Positions 34,155 through 47,348 are shown, counted from the stretch's first letter. The stretch: 64,000 nt of DNA from Cryptomeria japonica (GCF_030272615.1 NC_081406.1:246757218-246821217), one strand, 5' to 3'. Notes: generated by a model from the letters alone, not told the origin. Numbers and translations: made by a program.

Positions 34155-35511
34155 TTACCTTGGTTGGTTTAGGGCTTGGTTTCCCTTAGCTTTGAGATTT
34201 GGTATTTTTAGTTTAGACCTAGTTTGTCCTAGCATTCTTTCTTCCATAATTACTCCCTCCTCTAAATCTCCTTCTTTTTCAAATTTTGTGTCCTCTCCCA
34301 CCCCCTCCTCTTCGACTACTAATATCAAGTATTTCACAAGCCTCTCATTGCCATTGTCAGGGTTTGATTGGTAGATTGTTTTTTCCTTGCCCTCGTTTTT
34401 TGTGCACCATGTCATATTTTTGATCTTGTTTGTATATTTGGTCTTTTTTGGTTCCATACTTTACCTATTTGTATCTTGTTTTTATATTTATTTGACCTTT
34501 TCTTGGGGTTCTTCCTTTCAAGTTTGGGTCCCTAATATGTCCATTGACACCTCCTAATTTGTTTCCTTTTCCCCTTTTGGGGAATGAGAAAAGTGGATCC
34601 ACTTTCAATTTTGTCTAGATTAATTGTTCCCCCCTCATTGTGGGTTGCCATATTCAATAAAGTACAATCTCTTTACTAATATCCACCTATTCATTGCTAT
34701 AATTTTGATCAAACTACATTTTCTCTATTGTTACTTCCATGTTGGGAACAACAGGCAAAATTTTGAGCCCTACGACCATCTCCTTGTGCTCTAATATGCA
34801 ACTTGTCCCCCCCTTTAGTGCTATTTCTTGTTTTTGTGTTTCGATTGACTCGTCTATCAACACCCTCCTCCTTTTCTTCTCTTGAGAGATGGCATCTACT
34901 TTCACATATGGTTTTGCCTTGTTGGCTATGACAACATTCCAACACTCTAGTTAGTCATGTTTTTTAGATTTGCATTTGGGGCATATTGCTAATTTGTCCT
35001 CTCTCTCAACTTGTTGTTTCCATAATGTACATTTTGTGTAAATATCAACTTCCTAAGAGATTGGGGGGTATGGCATGAGATTAAGGGAAATTCTTGCATA
35101 GGTGCCAAAGTGCCTATCCTCCAAAATTTTGTCCACTTGAATGAGGGGTCCGACCCTTTTCCCTCTCTCTTTTAGGATATATTATTTCCAATATTCTGTA
35201 GGTGGGTTGTACAGATGAACCCATACTGGCCCTGCATTGATTTTATGCTTCCAGTGGTCAAAATTAGGGCACCATTCCTTTATATAGATCGCAGCCCCAT
35301 CCATCATATGTGGTCCATGGTTTAAGATTGTCCACCTTTCTGCTTCTGATATAAACTCCACCAAAAATAAACCATTGGAAATGGTCCTAATATGGACATG
35401 AGCACCTAATTGTTGATCACACCATGCCCTTATTTTCTCATATGCAAGCCATCCACCCCCCCCCCAAAAAAAAAAAAAAAAATTTACAAAAAAATCTCTA
35501 CTTCCTTTCAT
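34155..35511 (-). pseudogene. LINE ORF1: DUF4283-like domain and CCHC knuckle
   Basis: Frame 35511-35182 contains GLFLVEFISEAERWTILNHG and YIKEWCPNFDHWKH, matching DUF4283-type proteins of plant LINE ORF1. About 80 codons on comes ICPKCKSKKHD-stop-LEC, a CX2CX4HX4C knuckle with one stop inside (near 34950). Charged frames 34945-34709 and 34457-34155 look like the C-terminal part. The N-terminus is lost near 35511, next to a C10/A18 homopolymer and the LTR at 35563. ORF1 would coat LINE RNA. Confidence 0.75.
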
Positions 35512-35562
35512 TTATTCACCGAATTATTAATTTGATCCTACTCCAAAAAAATGCAACGATTT

Positions 35563-36589
35563 TGTAGACACATAAATCTGTCCACTAAATTAAATAAATA
35601 TTTAAAATTTGTTTAATGCACTAATATTCTTCAATTAATTAAATTTACATGTAATTAGTTCATTTTAACCCATTCTATTAATTTAATTTCATAAATTTAT
35701 TTAAATTAAAATTACTAACTATAGTACAACTATTAAATAAATCAATCAATTTATTTAATCGCCCCCTTTCCTCTCATTTAAATAAATTAAATATGTATTT
35801 AAAATGCACAATCAAAATCCATATTTAAATAAATGAATATTTTTTTAAAATACTCATCCACTTGCAAATGCAAGTTGCACAATTGATTGAAATAAATGAA
35901 TTTTATTTTAATTTAAATCCTAAAATCCATCCCACTTGCATTCTCCTACAAAACCCACTTGCACACTAACCCTTCTTCTAAATTCTTTTAATCCTTTCTA
36001 ATTTAGCCTAATCCCTTTCTAAACATTTGCACATTCCTAACTAAGGGATTATTGAGGAGCCACTTCTCAAAAGCATTAAAATCTTTCTCCCTTCCATGAG
36101 TTAACTCCCAAAGTCTTCTTAAGCCTTAAAGGCTTTAATCTAACTAACCCACCTTTGACCCTTGGTTAGAGACTTTTCCGCTAACTCAACCATTCAATCC
36201 TCAAGTCTCTTCAAGCATTCAATGATTTGACCATGGTTACCCTTTTACCCTTGCACATTCATTTATCCCTTGAATAAAAGCTTTATCCACTAACCTAACC
36301 CTAACCAAACCCCCTAGGGTAACCATCATGTCCCTTCACGCATTTAATGCCTCTTCCCTCTCCTCTCAAACCTTCTCATGATGCCACTTGTCACTGTTGC
36401 ATTGGTGGAAGTTGCAAACATGGATTGAGGATCATGCCTCTTTTTAATGCAATCCTAGCCCTTACTAAGTGTTGGTTAACAGGTTTGTCTTGTCTTAATT
36501 TCATGTTGACTGACTCGTGTTACCCCTATTTCTTGAAAGACAAATTGAACCAATAGTTTGGTAAATTTATGAATAATTTACTGTCTACA
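35563..36589 (+). repeat. LTR-like block, candidate 5' LTR of element E
   Basis: TGTAGACACATAAAT at 35563 starts about 730 bp that recur in direct orientation at 62483-63219. The block ends TGTCTACA (36582-36589), the exact complement of its start. After it there is no PBS (TAAGGGTGCAGC), and on the minus strand GCACCCTTA precedes TGTAGACAG, similar to GCACCCTCTC before the 62483 LTR. So it may be one LTR or two opposed LTR starts fused. No target duplication flanks it. Confidence 0.6.
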
Positions 36590-37158
36590 TAAGGGTGCAG
36601 CTTCTCGTATGATATTCAATGAATTTTATTTAAAATTCTAATTTCACTTTTAACTAGAAAGCAAGTAAACTAAAGATAAATATTTTGTATGTAAACTCGC
36701 AAGATTACGACCAAAATAGCTTCACTTCTTAGAAAATTTCCTCTTAACACAGATCTGGTTGAGTCTCTCTCATGTCTCATAGGACAAGGGGGATCAAAAC
36801 ATCCATGCAAAATCAACAAAATACCTACTTATTAAATTCATTCACAAACTTATGAAAGTGAAATAACCAAAGAAGCAACAAATGCTGCATAAACGAATAT
36901 ATCTCAATTGAGATCTTCCATTCACATTCAAACACATAGATTTGAAAGTTGTTGAATAAGTATCATTCTATTCATTGATAAAATGTCTTCCTTGAAAATT
37001 CAACACACTTCATAAGAAAACTAAGTCTGCTAATCTATATCACCACCAAAATTTCTCGGACTATATCAAAGTCAAGTAAATCAGTTTATATAGCCATAAT
37101 CTGGCTAATAGTTCATATGGGAAACACAGAAAAAAAAACCATTTCTAGCCCCACGAAT
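36590..37158. other. No recognised feature
   Basis: AT-rich sequence between the LTR-like block and the minus-strand coding relic. It would be the 3' untranslated region of that relic. No motif was recognised. Confidence 0.3.
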
Positions 37159-40100
37159 TCAGAGAAACCAGTGTTTAAATAGAAAAATAAAACTGTTTCC
37201 ACAACCAACAACTAAAAAGAGACATCCTAGCATAGAACATTCGTAAGTAGTTTTGATAATTGCTTTCTTCTTCCAATCCACGTAAGCAACAGCAAAGTCT
37301 TGAATGATTTTGATATGCGGTAGCCCCACGTGTGTCATTCTTTGCTTCCATACTTCCTTCTCGCGGCGTATTTGCACTACTTTATCTAAATACTCACCTA
37401 GGTTTTGAATGCACAAGAAAAGAAGTGATTCAGTTTTAGACATGAGGCTCAAGTCATTTGAAATCAAGCCCTTGGCTTCTTTGATGTGGTTGATTTTCTC
37501 TTCTAACGACCCTATTATGACCTCAACTATTTTTAGAGTTTTTCCATCATCTTTTAAAAACTTCAAACCAACGCAACAAAGCTCATTGTGTATAGAAGAT
37601 ACCAATTTTGCAAGTTGATTCACCAATTTGGAAGACTCTTCATGTGCCTGTCTCACCAATGCGTTTCTCCATTCTATATTTCATTGACATACGTACACAA
37701 TATTATCATCCAAAGCAGAAACTGACTTCTCTAACTTCATTACACTACATTTATGCACTTCTCTCATCTGAGCTGCCCTTTTCACCCTCTCAACTTCTTC
37801 ATTTTTCCATTTGACAATTTCATTCTCCAATTCCTTTGTTACTATGTTTGCATCATCGTGAACCTTACTCAGGTCCACAAAGTATTTCCCTCCTGCTTTC
37901 TGAATTGCGCCTAGCCAATCCATAACAACGTCTATCATTAATCTGCATTTTTTAATTTTCTCAATTGTTTTCTAATTGACAAGGGACTTGGGGTCAAAAG
38001 ATGTAGGAGTGTGAGAGATATGTTGTGGATTAGGACTATTGATGGCCTTAATGTATTCTGCCACGGTCCTCGTTATCTCTTTCATTTTAGACTTATCTTT
38101 TTCATCCTTCTAGGATCTTTTTAGCATCATCTTGGTTGCAACTTCCAAATGTAATGCATCTGTTGCATAAGTTCTTGCCCAAAAGTTCACTTTTTCCATG
38201 ATGAAATCTTTACTTGTCGGATCAGCCATAGTTTCATCAATTTTTGGGTGAGCAATCTTCGCAATCCAATTACCTATATCTTCATCAAAATCAATTTTTG
38301 ATACAGTCTTTAAACTTTTGGCTTTGGAAACCTTTCCCATACATTTACTGACCATATCCTCAACAGGGACAGATATTGGAACAATGTTCCTTTTCTTACT
38401 AGTTAATGTGTTCTCCAACCATATTGGCCCTAGGGTGGCGAGAGATTTATCTGAACCAATTTATGCCCCCTTTTGATCTCTCACTAGTAAGGTATTGTCC
38501 ACATTCAGGGATTCATCTACCTGTTGGTTGCCACCCTCATCATCTAAATCTTTTACTCCCACATTTGGATTTGAAAAAGAGATATCCATCTCGGGTATGG
38601 TCTCAAGGTCAATTACTATATCAGCAGGGGAAGATTTTCTTCTACTCTTAATTTTAGAATGAGTGATTCTACCTGTTGTCAAATATTCTTTGCTCTGTAC
38701 CCTTTCTATTACCCACTCACCCTTCTCCTTTTTCCTGGAAGGACCTACACAACATGGAACAAGGGTATTAGAGACTAGGGATTTAGTGGGAGAGGTTGAA
38801 CTTTTTCTTTAACTTCTTCTCAGTCTTTGTTCTCTTCTAAGCCCCTTTTCTATCCTTCGGATAATCAAGAACGTCTTTGGTTTGAATATTATCTTCTTCA
38901 TTCTTTCCCCAATCTATTTTTGAAATTATCCCCTTCTGCCTATCATCAACAAACTAGGGATCAAGCAAATCACTTTCATCATCAACAATATTTGCAGTGT
39001 TCATATTCAAGCCAAATTTCCTAATCTGTTGTATTGAAATCCTAAGTGGGCTCTTCTTCAAACCTCATATTCATCCATGCAATCCACCCTGAAATCTTCT
39101 AGGTTTGGTATATGTTGAAAATCCTTCCTAAGTGTAAGGTGGGCCGCTACAAACCCCTTAGCATCAAAATCAATTTTGGGAGTATACAACTGAAAGTTGA
39201 GCTTCTTGAACTCCAATTCTAAATTAAGGGCATCTGAGACACTATTATAGGTGTAATAAGTCAACTCAATGGGAAAAGAAACTCATGTCCAATGCTTCAC
39301 CCTATATTTCTTATCAATATGAGCAAGTTCCCTACATACTTCAATTAAAACTTGCATGTCAAAGACATATCTTGGTAACTTATATGGTTCACCTTCAAAA
39401 CTGCCAACCCTCTAATAAGTGAAGCTGGAGAACTGAATATAGAAGCCCCCATATGTACTTACAAACTACATGGCTTCTTGGGTCAATCTTTTATGGATAT
39501 CCCCTTTCAAATCAAACACTAGTCTCTGAAGGAAAACATCATGGAGACTATGATAATTCTCAGTGGCTCTAGTTTGTTGCAAATGTGGGTGATAATCATA
39601 TATCCTCATGTCATTTTGCCAATTTTCATGATATAAGCCAACCCAATGGTGAGTGCAAGCTAAACATTTTATGAGGTAAGATGACATATACAAATTTTTG
39701 TTACCAAAACAACTTAAACCCTCATGCATCCTTTCAGCAATTAACTCCACCCAATCTATGTATGTCCCATCATATAAAATAACCTGAACAAATAAGTACA
39801 TCCAATCTTCCTAAAAGAAGGCCATCTAATTCCCTCTAATCCTATGAAGCAAAATGATAATATCCCATACCTCTCTAATTAAATTTTCTCTAGTTAATGG
39901 TCTAGGAAAATGAGATCCACCCTTCTAAAGCTTCAATAACCAGTTCCAGGCAATAACGCTTCGATAAATTGTCTTCTTTTCGGAAAAAATCCCCTATGAC
40001 TTAGACATTGTCTAGTCTTCATACCGTTCTATCTCAGGAATCTTCATGACTGTAGCAATGGTTTCTCGATTCACTTTTAGCATAACTTCACCATTTGCAG

Positions 40101-40360
40101 TTTGGATGCTCCTCTGAATAGGGTCACAGTGGTTCAATATTTCTTGGACTAGTTATGGACAGAGAATAACTAGTGGAAAAGTTGTCGCTTCTATTAACCC
40201 ATTATCAATTATTTTTTATATGAGATGGGAATTTGTAGAATCCCACACTCTCTCATGAAATTCCTTTAAATCAGTCGATGAAAGGAAAGTGTCACCTAAA
40301 TCTGGGTGTGAACAAACTAGCCCTGAGTTTTGGTCATTTTTAGGCAATGTTGGTCTCATC
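37159..40360 (-). pseudogene. Long decayed coding region, function not recognised, partly coiled coil
   Basis: Minus-strand frames line up over about 3.2 kb. From the N-side: MRPTLPKNDQNSGLVCSHPD (about 40360), VMLKVNRETIATVMKIPEIE, VYLFVQVILYDGTYIDW and MSSYLIKCLACTHHWVGLYH (39801-39466), then LTYYTYNSVSDALNLELEFK (39264-39058), basic and acidic linkers (38682-38110), and heptad-like coiled coil (37938-37159: VHDDANIVTKELENEIVKWK). Many stops fall where Trp, Gln or Arg would be expected. I recognise no domain. It resembles the accessory ORFs carried by large plant retrotransposons. A host gene relic cannot be excluded. Confidence 0.55.
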
Positions 40361-40849
40361 TTGGGTTTCTACATAGGACTCAGAGGTAAACAAGAAACTT
40401 TGCAAGAAAATAAATTAACAGAGCTCTAGAATTCATGGAATGATGAGGATGAGAGAAAAAGAACAAAACTCACCTTTAAAGAGGATTTTGGATTGCAAAA
40501 ACCAGAGGTCAAGTCACCATGCGTAGCGTCCAACACTTGCCTAATTATGAAATGGACAACTACGAGAAATGATTTTAAAACAAACTAAAACTCAAGTAAG
40601 GGTGAAATAATTTCTCACATGATTCATTTAGGATTAATTGACTACTTATCTCTGCCTTCTTTCTCTGAAAAGACGTTTTCCTGATATCTCATTATTATTT
40701 GGCTTATTCCTTCCTCCTCATGATTACCATGCAATATTGTACACCTCACGGCTTATTATCTCGGGGCTTTTATAAATTTGGAATACTTTTTTTTTGAAAC
40801 ACCCACCAACATGATGCTTTCCTTTTCCACTTGAAGCTACATGCATCCA

Positions 40850-41165
40850 ATGTTGAACCTTGAACTATGAACCCCTTCAACATTGGTTCAAGGGTTCAAG
40901 CTCAACAAAACCAAAATGGTTAACCGACGAACCAACATAAGAATATACAACAGACCTTGCTAAAGACAAGAATTCAGATCAAATTCCACTCTCACACATA
41001 TTGAACCTTGAACCTTGAACTTTTGACAATGGTGGTTCAACTTCAAAGACGCACCCGACAAAACTTTACTAAATACATGACCATGAAGTGACAAGACCAC
41101 TTGAACCTGAACTTTGTACCTTGGACGAGTTCAACATAAAGGTTCAAGTTCACATAATTTATGAC
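40850..41165. repeat. TTGAACC / GGTTCAA cluster
   Basis: TTGAAC, TTGAACC and their complements occur many times within about 310 bp, for example CTTGAACCTTGAAC near 41000 and GGTTCAAGGGTTCAAG near 40890. Opposed copies can form short hairpins. It lies upstream of the promoter-like TATA at 41302, so it may be U3 sequence. Confidence 0.6.
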
Positions 41166-41301
41166 CCAACATATAACTTAACTTTACACAAGGCTTCCCT
41201 CTAAAGAACACTGCCAAGAATTGTTCAACTTAACAATTGAGAATTAAGGGAGTGTAACACTAAGCCAGATCAATCTTGACCCTTCAATTGCTCATTTTGC
41301 C

Positions 41302-41754
41302 TATAAAAGGAACCCTCATCCTTAAGAAAAGGAGGAAGTATTTTTAAACATTGTTACTATATTGGCATGGACACTCATATTTATCTTTCTCATAGAAATT
41401 CTATTTGTGTATTTGCATAGCAATACAATTTTATTTTCAATCATTCAATCCTTCATTTGGTATCCCTGGCTACATGCTAAAATTGAGAGCTAGACTCAAG
41501 AATTTAATTTTGGATCTTGGAGAGGAGAAGAACAAGGGAGAGCCATCAAGAGCACAATGGGAGCATATTAGGGAGTCTCTTCTCTCTTCTTTTCATTTGT
41601 TTTTCTTCCATTTGTATGCTTTTTATTCCCTTTTGATATGCATTTGAAGGTTAAAAGTTCATTTTGGTTTTGGTTGAGACTAACTTATTGATATTTCATC
41701 TTTGGTTTTGCTTGTTCCCCTTTCATGCACATCATTTTAGTGGCCATCGTGGGG
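41302..41754 (+). promoter_or_regulatory. Promoter and primer-site region of element E
   Basis: TATAAAAGG at 41302-41310 is a good TATA box. About 440 bp on, TGGCCATCGTGGGG (41741-41754) resembles the tRNA-Asp primer site of Tat elements (TGGCGCC then T/C-rich and GGGG) with a 2-bp loss. The interval therefore looks like the R/U5 end of an LTR. Its start could not be located, probably because inserted sequence separates it from 35563. Confidence 0.45.
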
Positions 41755-44700
41755 TGGGTGTCCCATATTCAATACTAACAAGTCAAATTTTTTACTAAAC
41801 ATTTTGAAACTTGTAGATTTTCCATGCATAGGTCGCGTTTTAGCACTATTGTCATGCGGTTTAGCCTTTCTATTCTGCATTTTGGCGCTTCTATAAATTC
41901 CTTTTTTGCAGGTTTCAATGCTTATGTCACTTATTTTAGCATAATAAAATAATTTTAGTAATTTTGTTACTTCTTTTAGTGCTTTCGCTTTGTTTTAGTG
42001 CTTTTGTGTCACTAGAGTAGAGCATTTGTTTTTACTAGAGTAGCGCATTTGTAATAGGTAGAGAGCTAATTTTTGTAACACAAATGAATATTTTAGTCTT
42101 GTAAGCCCACAATATTGACTAATCTTTCAATTTTTTTGTAGGTTCGGGTACAATGGAGTTAGATTAATTTTTATTTCACTTTTGTTTCAATTTTTCATTT
42201 CTTGTTACAGAGGGTGAAAGAACTCACACTTTATTTCTTGCAAGGTTTAAAAAGAACTTCACATTTATTTTTGGTGCTAGATAAATAGAACTTGATTTTT
42301 TTTTTACTTTGGTGCTTTAAAATGAACTTCACTTCTTCATTTCTTGCAAGGTTTAAAAAGAACTTCCCATTTATTTTTTATGTTAGATAAAAAGAACATT
42401 TTTTTACTTTGGTCCTATAAAAAGAACTTCACTTTTTCATTTCTTGCAAAGGATAAAAAGAACAAAAAAAGAACCTTTCTTTTTTCAAGTAGCTCACATT
42501 GTCTTTTGGTGCAAATTAAAAAGAACAAGTAAATTTTCATTTTCTTGTTACAAAGGGTAAAAAGGACAAACCGCACTTCACTTTGCAAAGTAAAAAGAAC
42601 AAGCCACCTTTTTCAAATTTCAAGTTCTTGTTTTTCATGCAAGGTTTTTCAAAGTTTTCCAAAGTTCAAATATTTCTATCTTGGTTAAAAATAACACCAT
42701 TTTTGTTGGAGAAAAATCTCCAAGTAGCAATTAGATCACATGGCAACGATGGGATAAAAAGAACAAACATATATGCTTTGTCTTGTGATAGGCCTATACT
42801 CTCCCCTTAATTGGGTGACTAAAACGCTAGACTCACTTTCATTTATTGCAATGCTAAATCCATTAGTAGGACTACCTTCTTGAGAAGCCTATAAGGTCGA
42901 TGAGAGGGGAATAACCTAAGTGGGGAACAACTAACGCCAAGTATTCCAACCCACTATAATCAAATATGGATTATGATGAAAATCGCATCCAACGGTAATG
43001 TTCATTAATAGCCTTCCCCCAGTATCCTTGAGATACATAAAGCCTTTTCTAAAATTTGGGAAGCCTTTTAAGGGAGTTTATCATTGACTCACCAAATCAA
43101 GCCCTTATTACAAACCTTAAGTGTAGAAATCAACCGACTCAGTAACCAAACATTGTAATATCATAGTGCAAGGGTAAAAAGAATCCACCCCTAAGACACT
43201 CACCATATATCTCCCAAGAAAATGATCCAATTGAGAAGCAATTCTCTTTGGTTCAACTTCTAGAAAAAAGTAAAAAAATGGGCACACCCTCATGTGTGAT
43301 AAGGTTGTTTGAGCTGACATAGTATCAAGATGTGGGCTATGGTATTATTAATGACCTTTTTAACAATAGAAGAGTCTAACTGATTTGTATTCCATTTCTC
43401 AAAACCTTTGGAAATAATTAGGGTTTAAAGATCCTAGAACATATGTATTTCATCAAATTAATTTCAAAGTTACCCTACCAACTAAAGAAGTGTTTATGTT
43501 CTTGATGTGTCTTCTTGTCAAAGGAATCAAACATTCAAAACAAGTGCATCCCATCAACTAAGAAAAACAAAATCTCAACTAAGAACAATCTGGCTCAAAC
43601 AACAAATGCTTAGGGTTTGGAAATCTCTCAAATACACCAAGAAGTCAATTTATCGATGAACCAAAAAGAAGCAATGAAAAGAAGACCCAAAAGAGAAGAA
43701 GCTTCTTGTACAAGAACTACAAGCTTTTGTTGAAACATCGCACCTTCCTTCATCACTATCATGATTTTGATCATGGTTTCGCCTATGATTTTGAACTAGA
43801 ACCCCTCACATCACAAGCTTTCTTTCAAAGGAGGTATTTATCATATCATCACAATCACGATCAACTCATTCCTCCATCATACATTCCACAACCTGTAATC
43901 ACCTATTAGAAATTCCAAGGTTTCACATTTCCTCTTGTTCACTTTCTTGAGTCATTCTAAACACACATCTTACACAATTTCCACTCAAATCATTCAAAAT
44001 CAATCATCAAACTCATAATCACCTAGTAGAAATTCCAAGGTTTACACTCATTTTAAAACTCACAATCAAAACATCAAAATTCCTTTCAACTCTCAACACA
44101 AAGAGATCTTGTCCTTAGTTCTTTCCAATATTGTTCATCATACCAAACATAAATACTTTCTGATGTGTCTCTACATCTAGGATCAATCATCCTAAGAGGC
44201 ATTACTAAGCATCATAGATAGGTTAAAACTAGTTCATGAGTGCATCCTCTCATACCTAGGTAGCTTGTGAATGTAACAACACAAACCTTTCTACACCTCT
44301 TCTCATGATTATTGAACACCAAGCAAACAATCCCAAAGAGGACTTTGTTAACATGCAACCTTTAGCATGAGAGATCACTCATCCACAAACATTTCAACTC
44401 AATAATCACCATTATCAAATCCTGGAATTATAAGAGGAGATCAACCACCCACTTTTCATTCATTTCATTTCCAAAACACAAACTTCAGCATGGTTGACCC
44501 TGGTCTTAGACTCAAAGACATAGACAAAATGAATACATCAAGAATCAAAAGAAGGACAAGACCTCAACCCCTTTCATCATAGAGAATTTGTAGGGGAAGA
44601 AGACCCAGATACTCCCACACAAGAGGAAATTGAATGAGCAACACATGACCCCAGATCTAACAAACTCTCTAATGAGACTCTCAAGGGGAACGTTGATGCC

Positions 44701-44883
44701 ATTTCCTAAGAATTGCTCAAGTGGGTGCAAAAGTCCCTATAGACTTTGACGTATCAAACTTAGGGAAACACCAAAACAAGCCCAAAACGGTCATCAACAA
44801 GAGAGAAACAAGAGAATGTCAAGGAATACCCACAATTATGATGACAACTGGTATCAATAAGGGGATGTCCCACCTCCTCTCAC
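41755..44883 (+). other. Element E leader, non-coding
   Basis: Long leader before gag. At 41830-42060 it has repeated TTTTAGTGCTTTTG and GTAGCGCATTTGTAA blocks that also occur, inverted, at 61790-61930. At 42220-42610 AAAAAGAAC recurs many times with TTTCTTGCAAGG spacers. Short frames (for example 43706-43909) show no domain. Confidence 0.5.
42220..42610 (+). repeat. AAAAAGAAC-based degenerate tandem array
   Basis: Units of roughly 55-90 bp combine AAAAAGAACTTCAC, TTTTTCATTTCTTGCAAGG and TTTTACTTTGGTGC. Copies are uneven, indicating old expansion of a leader motif. Confidence 0.6.
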
Positions 44884-46040
44884 AAAAATGAATATTTTGA
44901 GACAACAAGTACAAGATCTCACCCAACAATTAAACTCGGGGAGGTCACAACAAAGATATGCTCTTGAGGATATATTTCCATATCCTTTTGATAGGAAGCA
45001 TTGCTATGCCTCCTTTCCCATGCAATTTTGAAACTCCAAAATTTTACAAATACAAAGGAAAGGGAGATCCAATAGACCATGTGAGACAGTTCTACTTTGC
45101 ATGCTTAGAGGTTGCGTATGATGAGACCTACTTGATGCACCTCTTTCCTCAAATTCTGGGAGGCTCAGCTATGCAATGGTTTTCATGATTGCCAGTGGAA
45201 TCCAAACATTTGAGGACAATCCAAAAATTTGTTACTCATCATGTGCACAACATAGAACATGATGTCTCCATGGTTGATTTATGTAACACTAAATAAAAGA
45301 AAGGAGAGTTATTATTAACATTCTTGCAAAGATGGGGACACCTTTCTAGCGAACATTCCTTCTACTTTTTGAGGAACAATTAGTTGAAATCTTCATTTCA
45401 AACTTAAATGAAGAGATGGAATTCTACTTGGAAGTTAAATATTCAGACTCTTTTACGGAGGTGATAGCCCAAGGACTCAAAATTGAGAAAGCCCTTATCA
45501 AGAAGGGACTTGTCAAAATCTACAAGGACAACAAGGATGGTCCTCGATCAACCTACAACAATGACAAACCTAAGTTTTGGTCCAAGAACAAAAACATCAT
45601 TCAACGATGGTATTGTAGATGCAAGGATTGTCAAGATCACCCAACCTATGGTAAAAATAGTTGGGCAAGATGATAATCGTAACAACAACCCCAACCCCAA
45701 CAAAAATAATCCCAATAATAATATCAATGAAAGTAGTCACCCAAACAATCAAGGAAATCAAGCTCCCAACATACAACAAGAGTAACCTAAGAGCAAGTAC
45801 TCTACCTACAAACCAAATCGAACATATACACCCTTGGGAAAATCTTTTGAAATAGTATTATAGCAACTCATATTGTCCAATCTTAGTATGTTTCCTAAAA
45901 TATCAAACTACGAACCACAAGTTAAACCTTCATGGTGGAGAGAACGAATATTGCGAATTCCACAACGGACGAGGACACAAAACAAACAATTGTCATTGAT
46001 TAAAAGACATCATTCAAGACCTCATTGATTGAGGTGAGAT
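44884..46040 (+). pseudogene. Element E gag with zinc knuckle (Tat-like Gypsy)
   Basis: Translated pieces read QQVQDLTQQLNSG (about 44905), then MPPFPCNFETPKFYKYKGKG and SAMQWFS (44958-45188), then a worn middle (SMVDLCNTK, LTFLQRW) and a charged Asn-rich stretch (45416-45785). A CX2HX4HX4C knuckle follows at 45952-45993 (YCEFHNGRGHKTNNC). The capsid blocks KGKGDPIDHVRQF and GGSAMQWFS parallel those of A and B, so all belong to one broad gag lineage. Stops and frameshifts are frequent. Confidence 0.82.
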
Positions 46041-46044
46041 AGAA

Positions 46045-47348
46045 GTGGATAGTCACACTACAAAAACTTTCAATACGGATCACACCATGTTCAAGAATCC
46101 ACTACTGTCATATGAGAAAGGATGCCCGTCCCATCAAGGTACGAACCAAGATAGCATCACAAAATATACATGCACATCATATGACTATACTATCAATAAC
46201 CTTTATGATGCTAATGAACAAGTTGCAACTATTACAATAAAAGGAAAAGAACCCCAATACAACATTGTTACATGTTCTAGCAACATTACCTTACTAGGAG
46301 TACCATCAAGAGTAGCATATTTGCCCAAAGAATATAACCTTGTGGACCAATTGGATAAGATGCTAGCACTCATTTCCATACTAGATATTTTGTGCCTATC
46401 ACCCTCACACAAAACTATCTTGGACCAAGCTCTCCAAGAAGTGTCAATTCCATCCAACCTAAGCATAGGTAAATTTCAAGCCATGGTTGGAATACTCAAA
46501 TCATCACCATGTCTCACTTTCATTGAGAATGATGATGCATCCGTTCAACAACCACATAACGCCCCTCTCCACATTGAGGGATTCATACATAAACACAGAA
46601 TCAAGAAAGTCTTGATTGACAATGGAGTTGGCCTAAACATTTGCACCTTACAATTAATAATAGCATCAAGATATGTAGAAGGAGCAGTTGATGCCAGAAA
46701 GAAGATCACCATCAAGGCCTATGACAATGCAGAACGCTCCTCTAAAGGGTGCATTACTCTACCAGTAAGGGTAGGAAATGTGGTGAAGAATGTGATTTGT
46801 CAAGTCCTAGATCTCCCTCTTCCATACAATATCCTACAGGGCAGACCATGGAAGCAGTACCATCCACCTACCATCAGTGCATCAAATTTCCACATAACAG
46901 AGTAGAGATTACTATCCTTTATGATGCCAATCTAATTGCCTTCTGCAATAACATTAGTCACCACTTGGATATCACAGTGCCCAGCAAAAGAGAAGCCACC
47001 GCTTCATCATCATACATCCACCCAGCTTCTCTCACCAGTACATCGATCCCTACACCCACACAGAATAAGCTAAAGATGAAAGTAAAAGATGAAGGCCCAT
47101 GTGAATATAACATTAGCCAACTTTTTTGTGTTGGCCAACTACCTCTCTCACCTAGGACTCATGGAAAACCACAAATTTCACGTGTTGCAACAAATACCTG
47201 TATACTGACTCAGTTCACCCTTGGAAGGACCCAAGAGGACGAGAATGTGGAAGAGGATTTGGCCAAATGGATCTACAAGGACCCTATAGACAAAGGTAAA
47301 CAAAAGGTAACAAAACCACCAAGAAGTATGGCAAAGGCTTCACCATAA
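46045..47348 (+). pseudogene. Element E protease region
   Basis: Frame 46045-46905 carries KKVLIDNGVGLNICTL, a retropepsin-like site with Asp-Asn-Gly in place of Asp-Thr/Ser-Gly, and YNILQGRPW. A frameshift near 46840 moves the reading to PSTYHQCIKFPHNRVEITI and a linker ending KGKQKVTKPPR (to 47348). The arrangement is that of plant Gypsy polyproteins of the Tat group. Confidence 0.8.
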
